Origin: Deinococcus sp.
GTDB lineage: Bacteria; Deinococcota; Deinococci; JACQHA01
Length of the DNA stretch: 8,739 nucleotides
Reading direction: 5' to 3'
NCBI GenBank assembly: GCA_016199255.1
Contig: JACQHA010000056.1
Span: 1 to 8,739, forward strand
How positions within the stretch are numbered: position 1 is the first letter of the stretch; each line of letters opens with the position of its first letter. The notes under the pieces were generated by a model that saw only the letters and a list, made by a program, of their open reading frames with translations, did not search any database and was not told the DNA's origin. The translations under genes were made by a program, and so were the position numbers. Shown here piece by piece: positions 1 through 5,846 of this stretch.

Positions 1-335
1 CGCACGCCAGAGAGCACCACCGCCAGGAGTAAGCCAGTGGTCATGGGAAAGAGCACCGAGGTGATGATCCAGACTAGATTATTGCGAAAGGAGAGCAAGA
101 AAATCGGGTCATTCACCAGCCGCTGGTAGTTAGCCAGTCCCACAAAAGGGCGCTCCGCCTGGGCCCCATCCCAGCGCTGCAGGCTGAGGATCACCGTGCC
201 CAGCACCGGGCGCAGCACGAAGATGGCGTAGAGAATCAGCGCTGGCAGGACGTAGACGTAACCGCTCCACGCCAGCCAGCGCTGGGCCGGCGCGGGCGTG
301 GCAGCTCTGTGCTGGACAGCCCGCGCCGGAAACAT
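1..335 (-). CDS. ABC sugar transporter inner-membrane permease (UgpA/MalF type), N-terminal 111 residues
   Basis: The visible part encodes the N-terminal third of a binding-protein-dependent permease of the kind that imports sugars or glycerol-phosphate. Seen: a short Ala/Pro-rich cytoplasmic start, a first membrane segment at about residues 25-51 with the YVLPALILY pattern, the periplasmic stretch with QRWDG and FVGLANYQRLVNDP (typical of this family, which usually reads 'FVGLxNYxxLLxDPxF'), and a second hydrophobic segment from about residue 86. The EAA loop that contacts the ATPase lies beyond the window edge. The ATG at 335 is preceded by TGAGGT/AAGGT and starts 20 bp after the stop of the binding-protein gene, so the two were one operon. 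The gene itself looks intact as far as it can be read, although the binding protein upstream is broken. The class is fairly sure; the substrate is unknown. Confidence 0.85.
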   Translation of the reverse strand, partial: MFPARAVQHRAATPAPAQRWLAWSGYVYVLPALILYAIFVLRPVLGTVILSLQRWDGAQAERPFVGLANYQRLVNDPIFLLSFRNNLVWIITSVLFPMTTGLLLAVVLSGV

Positions 336-355
336 GACCTTACCTCAAGCCGTCA

Positions 356-1188
356 TTAGCGACGGAGGATGGTTCCAGCGGCCTTGGCCTCGGTCCAGGC
401 GGCCTGGATCTCATTGGCCAGCTCGCTGGGGGTGAGGCGGCCAGCTAGCATGGCCTGGATGCCGTTCAGGGTCACCTCGTTCACGTTAGCCGGCAGCACC
501 ACGTCCAGGTTATAGGCAATGGCCAGCGGCAGCCCAGCCAGCACCTGCCGGGTGAGTGGATGGACGTCGAGAGTGCTGGCGTCTACCGGCGTGGTGGGCA
601 CCACGCTCCCCTCCACCACCCAGCGCGGGGCATTGGCCGGCGAGATCAGCCAGTCAATCAGCTTGAGTGCTTCCTCGGGATGGATGGTCTTGGCAGAGAC
701 CGACCAGGCAGAGCCCAGCCCGGCGGCGGCCTGGATGGGCACGCCTGGGGCCATGGAAGGCAGGATGCCAAAGCCAATGGCCTCAGGGTCCACGGCGTTA
801 TCCAGAATATCCGCCACCAGCCAGCTGCCGTCAATCTTCAAGGGAGTCAGGCCGTTGAAGAACAGCCCGTTGGCGTCATCGTAGCTGACGGCGTTGGGGC
901 TGGGGTTGAAGTACCCCAGCCAGAGTCAAAGTAGAACACGTCGGGGCCGCCCACGTCGGAGAGGGCCGGCCGCAGCGCGGTGCGCAGGCTATCGGTGTCG
1001 AACACCGTGCGCTCTACGTTGATGCCAGGGTTCTGGGCCTCAAACTGGGCAATGAGGTCGTCCACTAGGACCAACTGGGCAGCGGGGAAGAATTGGTCCC
1101 AGAGCACGATGGTAACCGGTCCCTGGGCCAGGGAGAGGCCTAAGGTGAGTAGGATCAATCCAGATAGGATGAGCGGAACCTGTTTCAT
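356..1188 (-). pseudogene. Broken extracellular solute-binding protein of an ABC sugar importer (frameshift plus internal deletion)
   Basis: The N-terminal part runs from ATG 1188 to about 913 (92 residues). It has a signal peptide (MKQ, then LILSGLILLTLGLSLAQ) and the family-1 binding-protein start: VTIVLWDQF, an amphipathic LIAQFEAQNPGINV helix, and GGPDVFYFDSGWG. The C-terminal part (913 to the TAA at 356-358, 185 residues) continues in another frame with YFNPSPNAV, DDANGLFFNG and KIDGSWLVADI, and keeps the usual hinge and second-lobe features through AWSVSAKTIHPEEALKLIDWL. Read through the shift, the total is about 277 residues, against roughly 400-450 for the family. The missing piece would normally lie between PDVFYFDS and the KIDGSW strand, so a single-base error alone does not explain it. 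In the natural frame translation ends at a TGA soon after the junction, at about residue 113. A weak AGGT ribosome site precedes ATG 1188. The tnpB element begins about 12 bp upstream and may have removed its promoter. A truncated secreted product is unlikely to bind substrate. Confidence 0.8.
898..921. repeat. Perfect 9-bp inverted repeat at the break in the binding-protein gene
   Basis: GGCTGGGGT (898-906) and ACCCCAGCC (913-921) are exact reverse complements around a 6-base spacer. The frame switch of the solute-binding gene falls at base 913, inside the right arm. Such a hairpin is a known setting for deletion by strand slippage, and also for sequencing or assembly error. The repeat is seen directly; its role in the break is inference. 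Confidence 0.7.
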
Positions 1189-1201
1189 ATTACCTGATTT
1201 G

Positions 1202-1272
1202 GGCTTTAGCCTGCGAGAAAGCCACGCCGTTTGAACGGCAGTGGATGAAAGCGGTTTCGACTTTAGTCGACC
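1202..1272. repeat. Left-end hairpin cluster of the tnpB element
   Basis: Three palindromes follow one another. The first is GGCT-TT-AGCC at 1202-1211. The second is CCAC/GCCGTT, loop TG, AACGGC, a single bulged A at 1240, and GTGG, at 1222-1244. The third is GG, bulged TT, TCGACT-TT-AGTCGA, CC, at 1253-1272. The first and third share the core CTTTAG. Imperfect hairpins with a bulged base are what the TnpA transposases of the IS200/IS605 family recognise as single-stranded ends. The structures are seen; their use as a transposition end is inferred from the family. Confidence 0.5.
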
Positions 1273-1308
1273 TTGACGTACAATTCTACATATAGGAAAA
1301 TTAGACAC

Positions 1309-2496
1309 ATGGGGCACCGAACCGTGGCATTCAAGTGGCTTCCCCATGCACGAACCGATTGGCAAACATTCACCGATGCACGCAAGGAAGCGGCACGCCT
1401 GTGGAACGATATGGTGGTGCGCCACCAACGTATCCGTCGTTTGAACTGGCGATGGCCGTCGCGCCGCCGCTGGGAACGCTGGGCCAAGTGTCGCTATCCC
1501 CGGCTGCACTCGCAAAGTGTTCAGCAGATCATCGGTGAATTCGACGAAGCCATCCGCTCGGCTCGCCAGCTTCGCCAGAAGGGCGACCTTGCAGCGCGTT
1601 ATCCTTGGAAACTGCATCGCTATCGCGACGTGATCTATACCAATCAAGCCGCGCGCATAGTGGGTGGTGACGTGATCTTGCCCAATGGTGGACGCAAAGC
1701 GCTGCGCGTTCACCTGCCTCCCAACCTGATCTTGCCGGGTCGGCTCATAGAAGCGCGTGTGTCCTATGGTCGCGTTCTGCTGGTTTGTGAAGTGCCAGAC
1801 GAAGCGCATCCGGCCCAGACAAGCATTGGCGTCGATCTGGGCGTCAATACGCTGATTGCCGCCACTGACGGTGATCAAGCCCTCCTGATCAGTGGTCGCG
1901 AGGCCAAAGCGACGGTGCAGTGGTGCAACAAACGCCTGGCCAGCCTCAGTGCCAAACAGTCCCATCGAGTCAAAGGCTCGCGCCGGTGGAAACGGTTGCA
2001 GCGCCGCAAGCACCGCATGGTGTGTAAGGCGCGCAATCGGGTGCGCGACATCACGCACAAGGCAACGGCGATTGTCCGCGAGGCATTTCCCGCCGCCGCA
2101 GTGTATGTTGGCGAGCCATTCAACGACGCGGCGCGGAAAGTGGGTCGAAAGCAGGCCCAGCAGGTTTCGAGCGCGTGCAACAGCCAGCTCATCGGCCAGT
2201 TGGACTACAAATGTTCGGGCGCGACCACCGTGCCCGAACCCTATAGCTCGCAAACGTGTCCCGTTTGCGGGTGTCGGCAGCGGTGCCGGCGGACGTATAC
2301 CTGCCAGCAGTGCGGGTATAGTGCGCCCCGTGATGTGGTGGGGGCGCTCAACATTTTGAGGAGAGGGAAACACGGCGCTCTGGTTCAATCCACTCATGTC
2401 CCAACTCGAATCACGTATCTGCGGCCACGTTGTCGCAGTAGTTCCGGGGGACACCCGGCACGTAGCTCGCGTCAGCGAGAAGCTGCGCGGTTTTAA
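1309..2496 (+). CDS. tnpB: TnpB RNA-guided endonuclease (IS200/IS605 family), 395 residues
   Basis: TnpB proteins are RuvC nucleases that use an RNA made from the right end of their own element to cut DNA next to a short target motif. All key residues are present: RuvC-I D176 in GVDLGVNTLIA, RuvC-II E269 in VYVGEPF, a zinc ribbon with C317-x2-C320 and C332-x2-C335, and RuvC-III D342 in APRDVVGALNIL. Length and spacing are close to the characterised ISDra2 TnpB (408 residues, D191/E278/D361). The Arg/Lys-rich N-terminal region should hold the nucleic-acid-binding wedge and REC parts. I chose ATG 1309 because AGGAAA lies 9 bases before it. A TTG at 1273 would add 12 residues but would start inside the left-end hairpin region. 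About 40 residues after the RuvC-III motif are basic and overlap the candidate guide RNA, and the TAA stop is inside the last hairpin. It looks active rather than decayed. Confidence 0.9.
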   Translation: MGHRTVAFKWLPHARTDWQTFTDARKEAARLWNDMVVRHQRIRRLNWRWPSRRRWERWAKCRYPRLHSQSVQQIIGEFDEAIRSARQLRQKGDLAARYPWKLHRYRDVIYTNQAARIVGGDVILPNGGRKALRVHLPPNLILPGRLIEARVSYGRVLLVCEVPDEAHPAQTSIGVDLGVNTLIAATDGDQALLISGREAKATVQWCNKRLASLSAKQSHRVKGSRRWKRLQRRKHRMVCKARNRVRDITHKATAIVREAFPAAAVYVGEPFNDAARKVGRKQAQQVSSACNSQLIGQLDYKCSGATTVPEPYSSQTCPVCGCRQRCRRTYTCQQCGYSAPRDVVGALNILRRGKHGALVQSTHVPTRITYLRPRCRSSSGGHPARSSRQREAARF

Positions 2497-2513
2497 CCGC
2501 AGCAGAGTGTCAC
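2419..2513 (+). ncRNA. Candidate omega RNA (reRNA) scaffold overlapping the tnpB 3' end
   Basis: Four hairpins lie in a row. They are CTGCG/CGCAG (2419-2423 with 2434-2438), CCGGG/CCCGG (2444-2458, 5-base loop), CTCGC-GTCA-GCGAG (2466-2479), and GCTGC, bulged GC, GGTT-TT-AACC, GCAGC (2482-2503). In characterised TnpB elements the guide RNA scaffold spans the end of tnpB and the right end, and the bases just outside the element act as the guide. Here the guide would begin near 2514 (TAGTTCCAGCAGCCAGGG), which is antisense to the end of the radical SAM gene. The scaffold's 5' boundary is unknown and may lie well before 2419. Structure is seen; function is inferred from the family. Confidence 0.5.
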
Positions 2514-3529
2514 TAGTTCCAGCAGCCAGGGATAGGGGTGTGGCAGGTGGGGCAGCTGCCTCCCTGCAGCCGGTTCCGCACCCGGTACCCGATGCGGTAG
2601 ATCCCTATCTGGCCGCAGTTCGGGCAGTAGGTATGCTCGTAGGCATCACCCCAGACGTTGCCCACGTAGACATACTTCAGGCCAGCGGCCTGGCCGATTT
2701 CCGCCGCACGGTGCAGGGTCCAGACCGGAGTAGGTGGAACATCGGCCATCTTATAGTCCGGGTGGAAGCGTGAGATATGCCAGGGAAGATCAGGCGACAC
2801 GCTGGCCAGGAACTGGCCGATGGCGGCTAGCTCCTGCGCTGAGTCGTTCTGCCCAGGCACCACCAGGGTAGTCACCTCTACCCAGATCCCCTTCTCCCAC
2901 ATGCGCCGGATAGTATCGAGCACCGGCTGGAGCCGGGCACCACAGATTCGCTTGTAGGTCTGGTCGGAGAATGACTTGAGGTCTACATTGGCGGCGTCAA
3001 TCACGCCTACCATTGCCTCCAGCGCCTCCACCGACTGGTAGCCGTTGGTGACAAACACATTGCGCAGGCCCTGCTCCTGAGCCAGGCGCGCGGTGTCATA
3101 GGCATATTCGAAGAAGATCGTGGGTTCAGTGTAAGTGTAGGCAATGGCCCGGCAGCCGGCCTGGTTGGCCTGGCGGACGATCTCGGCTGGCGGCAGGTCC
3201 TCGCCGGGCATTTCCCCATGCCATTCTTTGCTTAGCTGGGAGATCTGCCAGTTCTGGCAGAAATGGCACTTGAAGTTGCAGCCGGCAGTGGCTATGGACA
3301 GGATGTTCGTCCCAGGCAGAAAGTGGAAGAGAGGCTTCTTTTCAATAGGGTCAATATGGTTGGCAATGGCCTTGCCGTACACCAGGGTGTACATCTTACC
3401 GTCCTGGTTGCTTCGCACCGCGCATACCCCGAGCCTGCCCGGCGCGATCTTGCAGTAGTGGGCACACAAGGTACATTCCAAAAAACCCGGCATCTTGGGC
3501 CACGGCCGGTATAACATCGCTTCATGCAT
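2513..3529 (-). CDS. amrS: AmmeMemoRadiSam-type radical SAM enzyme (pyruvate-formate-lyase-activase-like), 338 residues
   Basis: This is a radical S-adenosylmethionine enzyme. The 4Fe-4S cluster motif is C84-x3-C88-x2-C91 (CNFKCHFC), followed by QNWQIS as in the AmrS/PflA-like group. The N-terminus has four further cysteines (C19, C22, C26, C36, in CTLCAHYC...GVC). The C-terminus has a CPNCG...CPTC zinc-ribbon-like tail ending in IPGCWN. This layout and length match the family found with Memo and AMMECR1 proteins, whose reaction is not firmly established. Neither partner is in the window. ATG 3529 is supported by GAGGTG upstream; a second in-frame ATG is at 3517. The gene is read toward the tnpB element, and its TAG stop (2515-2513) touches the probable right end. 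The stop may therefore have been completed by the insertion, although the protein looks full length. Family assignment is firm, the exact role is not. Confidence 0.88.
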   Translation of the reverse strand: MHEAMLYRPWPKMPGFLECTLCAHYCKIAPGRLGVCAVRSNQDGKMYTLVYGKAIANHIDPIEKKPLFHFLPGTNILSIATAGCNFKCHFCQNWQISQLSKEWHGEMPGEDLPPAEIVRQANQAGCRAIAYTYTEPTIFFEYAYDTARLAQEQGLRNVFVTNGYQSVEALEAMVGVIDAANVDLKSFSDQTYKRICGARLQPVLDTIRRMWEKGIWVEVTTLVVPGQNDSAQELAAIGQFLASVSPDLPWHISRFHPDYKMADVPPTPVWTLHRAAEIGQAAGLKYVYVGNVWGDAYEHTYCPNCGQIGIYRIGYRVRNRLQGGSCPTCHTPIPGCWN

Positions 3530-3558
3530 CTGCCATCACCTCACAATGGCCCAGTTTC

Positions 3559-3567
3559 ACTATACCA
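3559..3567 (-). promoter_or_regulatory. Possible extended -10 promoter for the radical SAM gene
   Basis: On the minus strand TGGTATAGT matches an extended -10 element (TG-N-TATAGT). A start about 7 bases downstream would give a leader of roughly 20-25 bases containing the GAGGTG ribosome site before ATG 3529. No good -35 is present at 17 bp, which extended -10 promoters can tolerate. This is sequence resemblance only. Confidence 0.35.
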
Positions 3568-3617
3568 ACCTTGGGAGTCCGGGTCCGTGGCTGGGCCAGC
3601 TAGCCTGGTGCCAGCAG

Positions 3618-3647
3618 TTGCGCTCTTCCCGATGGAGTGGATAGAAT
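3618..3647 (+). promoter_or_regulatory. Possible sigma-70-like promoter for the phosphoribosyltransferase gene
   Basis: TTGCGC (3618-3623) and TAGAAT (3642-3647) are separated by 18 bp. Transcription would start at about 3653-3656, only a few bases before ATG 3660, and no clear ribosome site precedes that ATG. If the promoter is real, the mRNA is leaderless or nearly so. Confidence 0.35.
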
Positions 3648-3659
3648 CCGCTTACGCTT

Positions 3660-4307
3660 ATGTTTGAGGACCGGCACGATGCCGGGCGCAAGCTGGCTGA
3701 GCGTCTGGCAGATTATGGCGGGCACAGGGCGGTGGTGCTGGGTTTGCCCCGCGGCGGCGTAGTGGTGGGCTACGAGGTAAGCATGGCTCTGGGACTACCC
3801 CTGGATGTGCTCGTCACCCACAAGCTGCGCGCGCCCCAGGAGCCGGAACTGGCTATTGGGGCAGTGGCAGAAGATGGCTCGGCCGAGTTCGATCGCCAGG
3901 CAATCAAATCGCTGGCTGTGCCTGAAGCCTATTTGCGCCAGGAGATTGATCTACAGCTCACCGAGGCGCGCCGGCGCGTCCAGTTGTACCGGGGTGGCCG
4001 CCCGCTGCCGTCATTCAAGGGCAAAGAAGTGCTCTTGATCGATGATGGAGTGGCCACTGGCTATACGGCGCTGGCCGGCTTACGGGCGGTTCGGGCGCTG
4101 GAGCCGGAACGATTGGTACTGGCTGCGCCCATTATTGCCGCCCGGACAGCAAGCTGGCTAGCCACCGCTGCCGACGCCATGGTGTGCCTGGCCGAGCCGT
4201 CCGACTTCTTTGCCATTGGCGAGTTCTACCGCGATTTCTCCCAGGTGTCCGACGACGAGGTGCTGAGTTTGCTGGAAGCTGTGAGACTGGCGCTGGCCCC
4301 AGCGTAG
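3660..4307 (+). CDS. Phosphoribosyltransferase-domain protein (COG1926-like), 215 residues
   Basis: The protein has a type I phosphoribosyltransferase fold. The PRPP-binding loop VLLIDDGVATGYT is at residues 124-136, and the early strand VVLGLPRGGVVVGYEVSMALGLPLDV (about 25-50) is typical of this subfamily. So are the THKLRAPQEPELAIGAVAEDG stretch that follows and the late SDFFAIGEFYRDFSQVSDDEV segment. The family is widespread as a stand-alone protein of 210-220 residues. Its substrate base is not established, so no specific reaction should be assigned. The gene is divergent from the radical SAM gene across 130 bp and convergent with the PadR-like gene, 23 bp away. No terminator hairpin is visible in that 23-bp gap. 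ATG 3660 fits the family N-terminus (F-DR-DAG-LA) even without a clear ribosome site. Confidence 0.88.
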   Translation: MFEDRHDAGRKLAERLADYGGHRAVVLGLPRGGVVVGYEVSMALGLPLDVLVTHKLRAPQEPELAIGAVAEDGSAEFDRQAIKSLAVPEAYLRQEIDLQLTEARRRVQLYRGGRPLPSFKGKEVLLIDDGVATGYTALAGLRAVRALEPERLVLAAPIIAARTASWLATAADAMVCLAEPSDFFAIGEFYRDFSQVSDDEVLSLLEAVRLALAPA

Positions 4308-4330
4308 CCCTGCGTTCGGCGATAGAGTCG

Positions 4331-4852
4331 TCACCCGCACACGTCCAGAAACATCGCATAGTCGGGAGCCTCCTTATAGACTCGCTCCAGGAGCGATGGC
4401 CAGTTCTGGGTGGCGACCCAACGGGCAATTTCGGCGATCTGCTCACGTTGCTTCTCTGCTAGCTCCCTGCTGGTGACTGCCCTTTGCCGCCCCTCTGCTG
4501 TCAGATGATACTGGACCTGGTGACGACGTGGGTCAGGGACCTGCCTGACTAGCCCGCGCCTTTCCAGATCCTCCAGGGCCACGTAGAGGTGGGGCTGAGA
4601 GTTAAAGGGACTGGCCTGGGGACGGCCGCACCGGTGCCAGGTTAAAAAGAGCACCTGCATGAGCCGGAAGCGGTCAAGAGGCCCGGCCTGTAGTGCCGCC
4701 AGTACCTGGGTTGTAAGGAGGCAGTGCTCACTGCTGTGCCCTGGCAAAAGCTTGGGGGCCGCCCCATTCGCGCTCGGTGGTGAAGGACTTAGGCGGCCCC
4801 AGATGGGGAGTTCCATCGCTGCCAGGATACTCATGGCAGCGGGCCGGTGCAT
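4331..4852 (-). CDS. PadR-like winged-helix transcriptional regulator, 173 residues
   Basis: Residues about 47-125 form a winged helix-turn-helix. VLAALQAGPLDRFRLMQVL is the first helix pair. PHLYVALEDLERRGLVRQVPD is the recognition helix, which in PadR proteins reads 'YxxLxxLexxGlv'. YHLTAEGRQRA is the wing and its end. A charged helix (about 128-145) follows and may be for dimer contact. PadR proteins are usually repressors responding to small molecules. The first 40 or so residues are Pro/Ala-rich and unlike the family, so the true start is uncertain: ATGs are at 4852, 4834 and 4816, none with a well-spaced ribosome site (AGGCGG directly abuts the first). It lies 77 bp downstream of the AEC carrier gene on the same strand and may regulate that cluster, which is inference. 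MarR-like is the alternative assignment. Confidence 0.6.
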   Translation of the reverse strand: MHRPAAMSILAAMELPIWGRLSPSPPSANGAAPKLLPGHSSEHCLLTTQVLAALQAGPLDRFRLMQVLFLTWHRCGRPQASPFNSQPHLYVALEDLERRGLVRQVPDPRRHQVQYHLTAEGRQRAVTSRELAEKQREQIAEIARWVATQNWPSLLERVYKEAPDYAMFLDVCG

Positions 4853-4883
4853 CCGCCTGTTAGCGGACCAGGAGCTGTGCGGA
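4852..4883. repeat. TCCGC/GCGGA inverted and direct repeat at the regulator start
   Basis: TCCGC (4852-4856) pairs with GCGGA (4863-4867) around a 6-base loop, and a second GCGGA is at 4879-4883, 16 bp further on. The hairpin overlaps the first base of the candidate start codon of the PadR-like gene. It could be an operator or could hinder translation initiation. The arms are short enough to be chance in GC-rich DNA. Confidence 0.3.
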
Positions 4884-4929
4884 TGGAGGATGTGCCCGGG
4901 ACTTCTGGCCAGGGTGGTGCGGCCCTTGC

Positions 4930-5832
4930 TTAGCGCAGCGCTCCAATGAGCAGGGTCAAAGTGAGCGCACTGGCCAGGGTGCTCACCAACACCACGCTGG
5001 TCACAAAGCGAGGATCAGTGCCAAATTCCATGGCCATCACCATGGTCATCACCGCTGTGGGCATGCTGGCCTGGGTGATGCACACCTGCCGGGTGACGCC
5101 TGCTAATCCCAGGATGCTCGCGACCAGCAGGGCAACCAGCGGCGCTGCCAGCAGCCGCAGCGCAGCCGCTACACCAACCATCCACAGCCCAGTATCCAGC
5201 TTGATCTGCGACAGCTCCATGCCCAGGGTCACCAAGAGGACTGGTACGGCGGCGTTCCCGGCCAGCTCTAGGGGCTGGCTAAGGAACTGAGGCAGGGACA
5301 CTCCAGTGGCCCGGAGGAGAATCGCTGTAGCCAGCGCATATACCATCGGCATGCGTAGCACGTTCAGGGCTGAGCGGCGTACATCTGCCTGGCCCCGAGA
5401 GGCCAGGTAGAGGGCCACAGTATTGGTCAGTAGCGAGGTGGTGGCGAAGAAGATCACCGCCCGCTCCAGCCCAGGTTGCCCGTAAGCAAACAGGCTCAGC
5501 GGCAGGCCATAGTTCCCGGCATTGAGAAACAGGGTGCTCAGGTAAAAGGCATTCTTCCGCGCCTGGCTCAGTCCCAGGGCTCGGCTCGCTGCCCAGACCA
5601 CGCCACCCATGAGCAGGGTGAATAGCAGGACGAAGCCGACAATCTGCGCGAAGTCTGTGCCGGTCAGCTTCGACCGGGTGAGAGAGGAAAAGATCAATGC
5701 CGGCGCGAACAGGTAGAGTACCGTGCGGGAGAGGGATTGCACATCAACCACTAGTGCTTTGCGCAGCAAGAATCCGAATCCTACTAGCACGAAGACCGGC
5801 AGGATAATGTTGAGCAGGATGTCGAACAGCAC
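4930..5832 (-). CDS. AEC-family (auxin efflux carrier-type) membrane transporter, 300 residues
   Basis: This is an integral membrane carrier of the AEC family, whose bacterial members include malate and other organic-acid permeases. It has about ten hydrophobic segments spread along the whole length. Family signatures are visible: LFLNAGNYGLPLSLFAYG (101-118) with the conserved N-YGLPL, PLELAGNAAVPVLLVTLGMEL (187-206), and the C-terminal QASMPTAVMTMVMAMEFGTDPRFVTSVVLVSTL (254-286). Length is normal for the family. The start is GTG 5832, supported by a well-spaced ribosome site; no ATG is available near the N-terminus. It follows the lipid kinase gene by 12 bp and is therefore probably co-transcribed and translationally coupled. 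In this cluster a carboxylate or hydroxy-acid substrate would fit, but this is context only. Confidence 0.88.
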   Translation of the reverse strand: MLFDILLNIILPVFVLVGFGFLLRKALVVDVQSLSRTVLYLFAPALIFSSLTRSKLTGTDFAQIVGFVLLFTLLMGGVVWAASRALGLSQARKNAFYLSTLFLNAGNYGLPLSLFAYGQPGLERAVIFFATTSLLTNTVALYLASRGQADVRRSALNVLRMPMVYALATAILLRATGVSLPQFLSQPLELAGNAAVPVLLVTLGMELSQIKLDTGLWMVGVAAALRLLAAPLVALLVASILGLAGVTRQVCITQASMPTAVMTMVMAMEFGTDPRFVTSVVLVSTLASALTLTLLIGALR

Positions 5833-5839
5833 AGTTTGG

Positions 5840-5846
5840 CTTCCTC
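5840..5846 (-). promoter_or_regulatory. Ribosome binding site deciding the GTG start of the AEC carrier
   Basis: GAGGAAG lies 7 bases before GTG 5832 and overlaps the TGA stop of the upstream lipid kinase gene (TGAGGAAG). Ribosomes ending on the kinase can restart at once, which points to coupled translation. Confidence 0.6.

Larger units (their letters stand above)
1201..2513 (+). mobile_element. Solitary tnpB element, IS200/IS605 (IS1341-like) family, no tnpA
   Basis: The element is defined by an intact tnpB flanked by bulged subterminal hairpins. The left side has hairpins at 1222-1244 and 1253-1272. The right side has one at 2482-2503. The two ends resemble each other: GCGAGAAAGC at 1213-1222 and GCGAGAAGC at 2475-2483, each followed by a CGNNGTTTNNAAC-like palindrome. 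Exact ends are not visible because this family makes no target duplication. Neighbouring genes limit them: the left end must lie between the binding-protein start (1188) and about 1202, and the right end between 2504 and about 2516, where the amrS coding sequence finishes. Without tnpA in the window, movement would need a transposase supplied elsewhere. TTAC at 1190-1193 could be the flanking target motif, as known for IS608, but this is a guess. Confidence 0.62.

Noticed and set aside
898..921. The inverted repeat as a transcription terminator
   Set aside because: It lies within former coding sequence and is not followed by a T-tract on either strand.
519..934. Two plus-strand open frames opposite the C-terminal binding-protein part
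   Set aside because: Low-complexity antisense translations; the minus strand carries the recognisable binding-protein text.
1202..1272. Repeated CTTTAG palindromes as a possible CRISPR array
   Set aside because: Only two or three short hairpins with differing arms and no regular spacers; better explained as the end of a tnpB element.
847..2454. A 535-residue open frame on the minus strand spanning tnpB and the binding-protein N-terminus
   Set aside because: Most of it is the antisense of tnpB without any recognisable domain. Only the last part from ATG 1188 is real binding-protein sequence, with its own signal peptide.
4308..4330. Bidirectional terminator between the convergent phosphoribosyltransferase and regulator genes
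   Set aside because: The 23-base gap contains no convincing stem or T-run.
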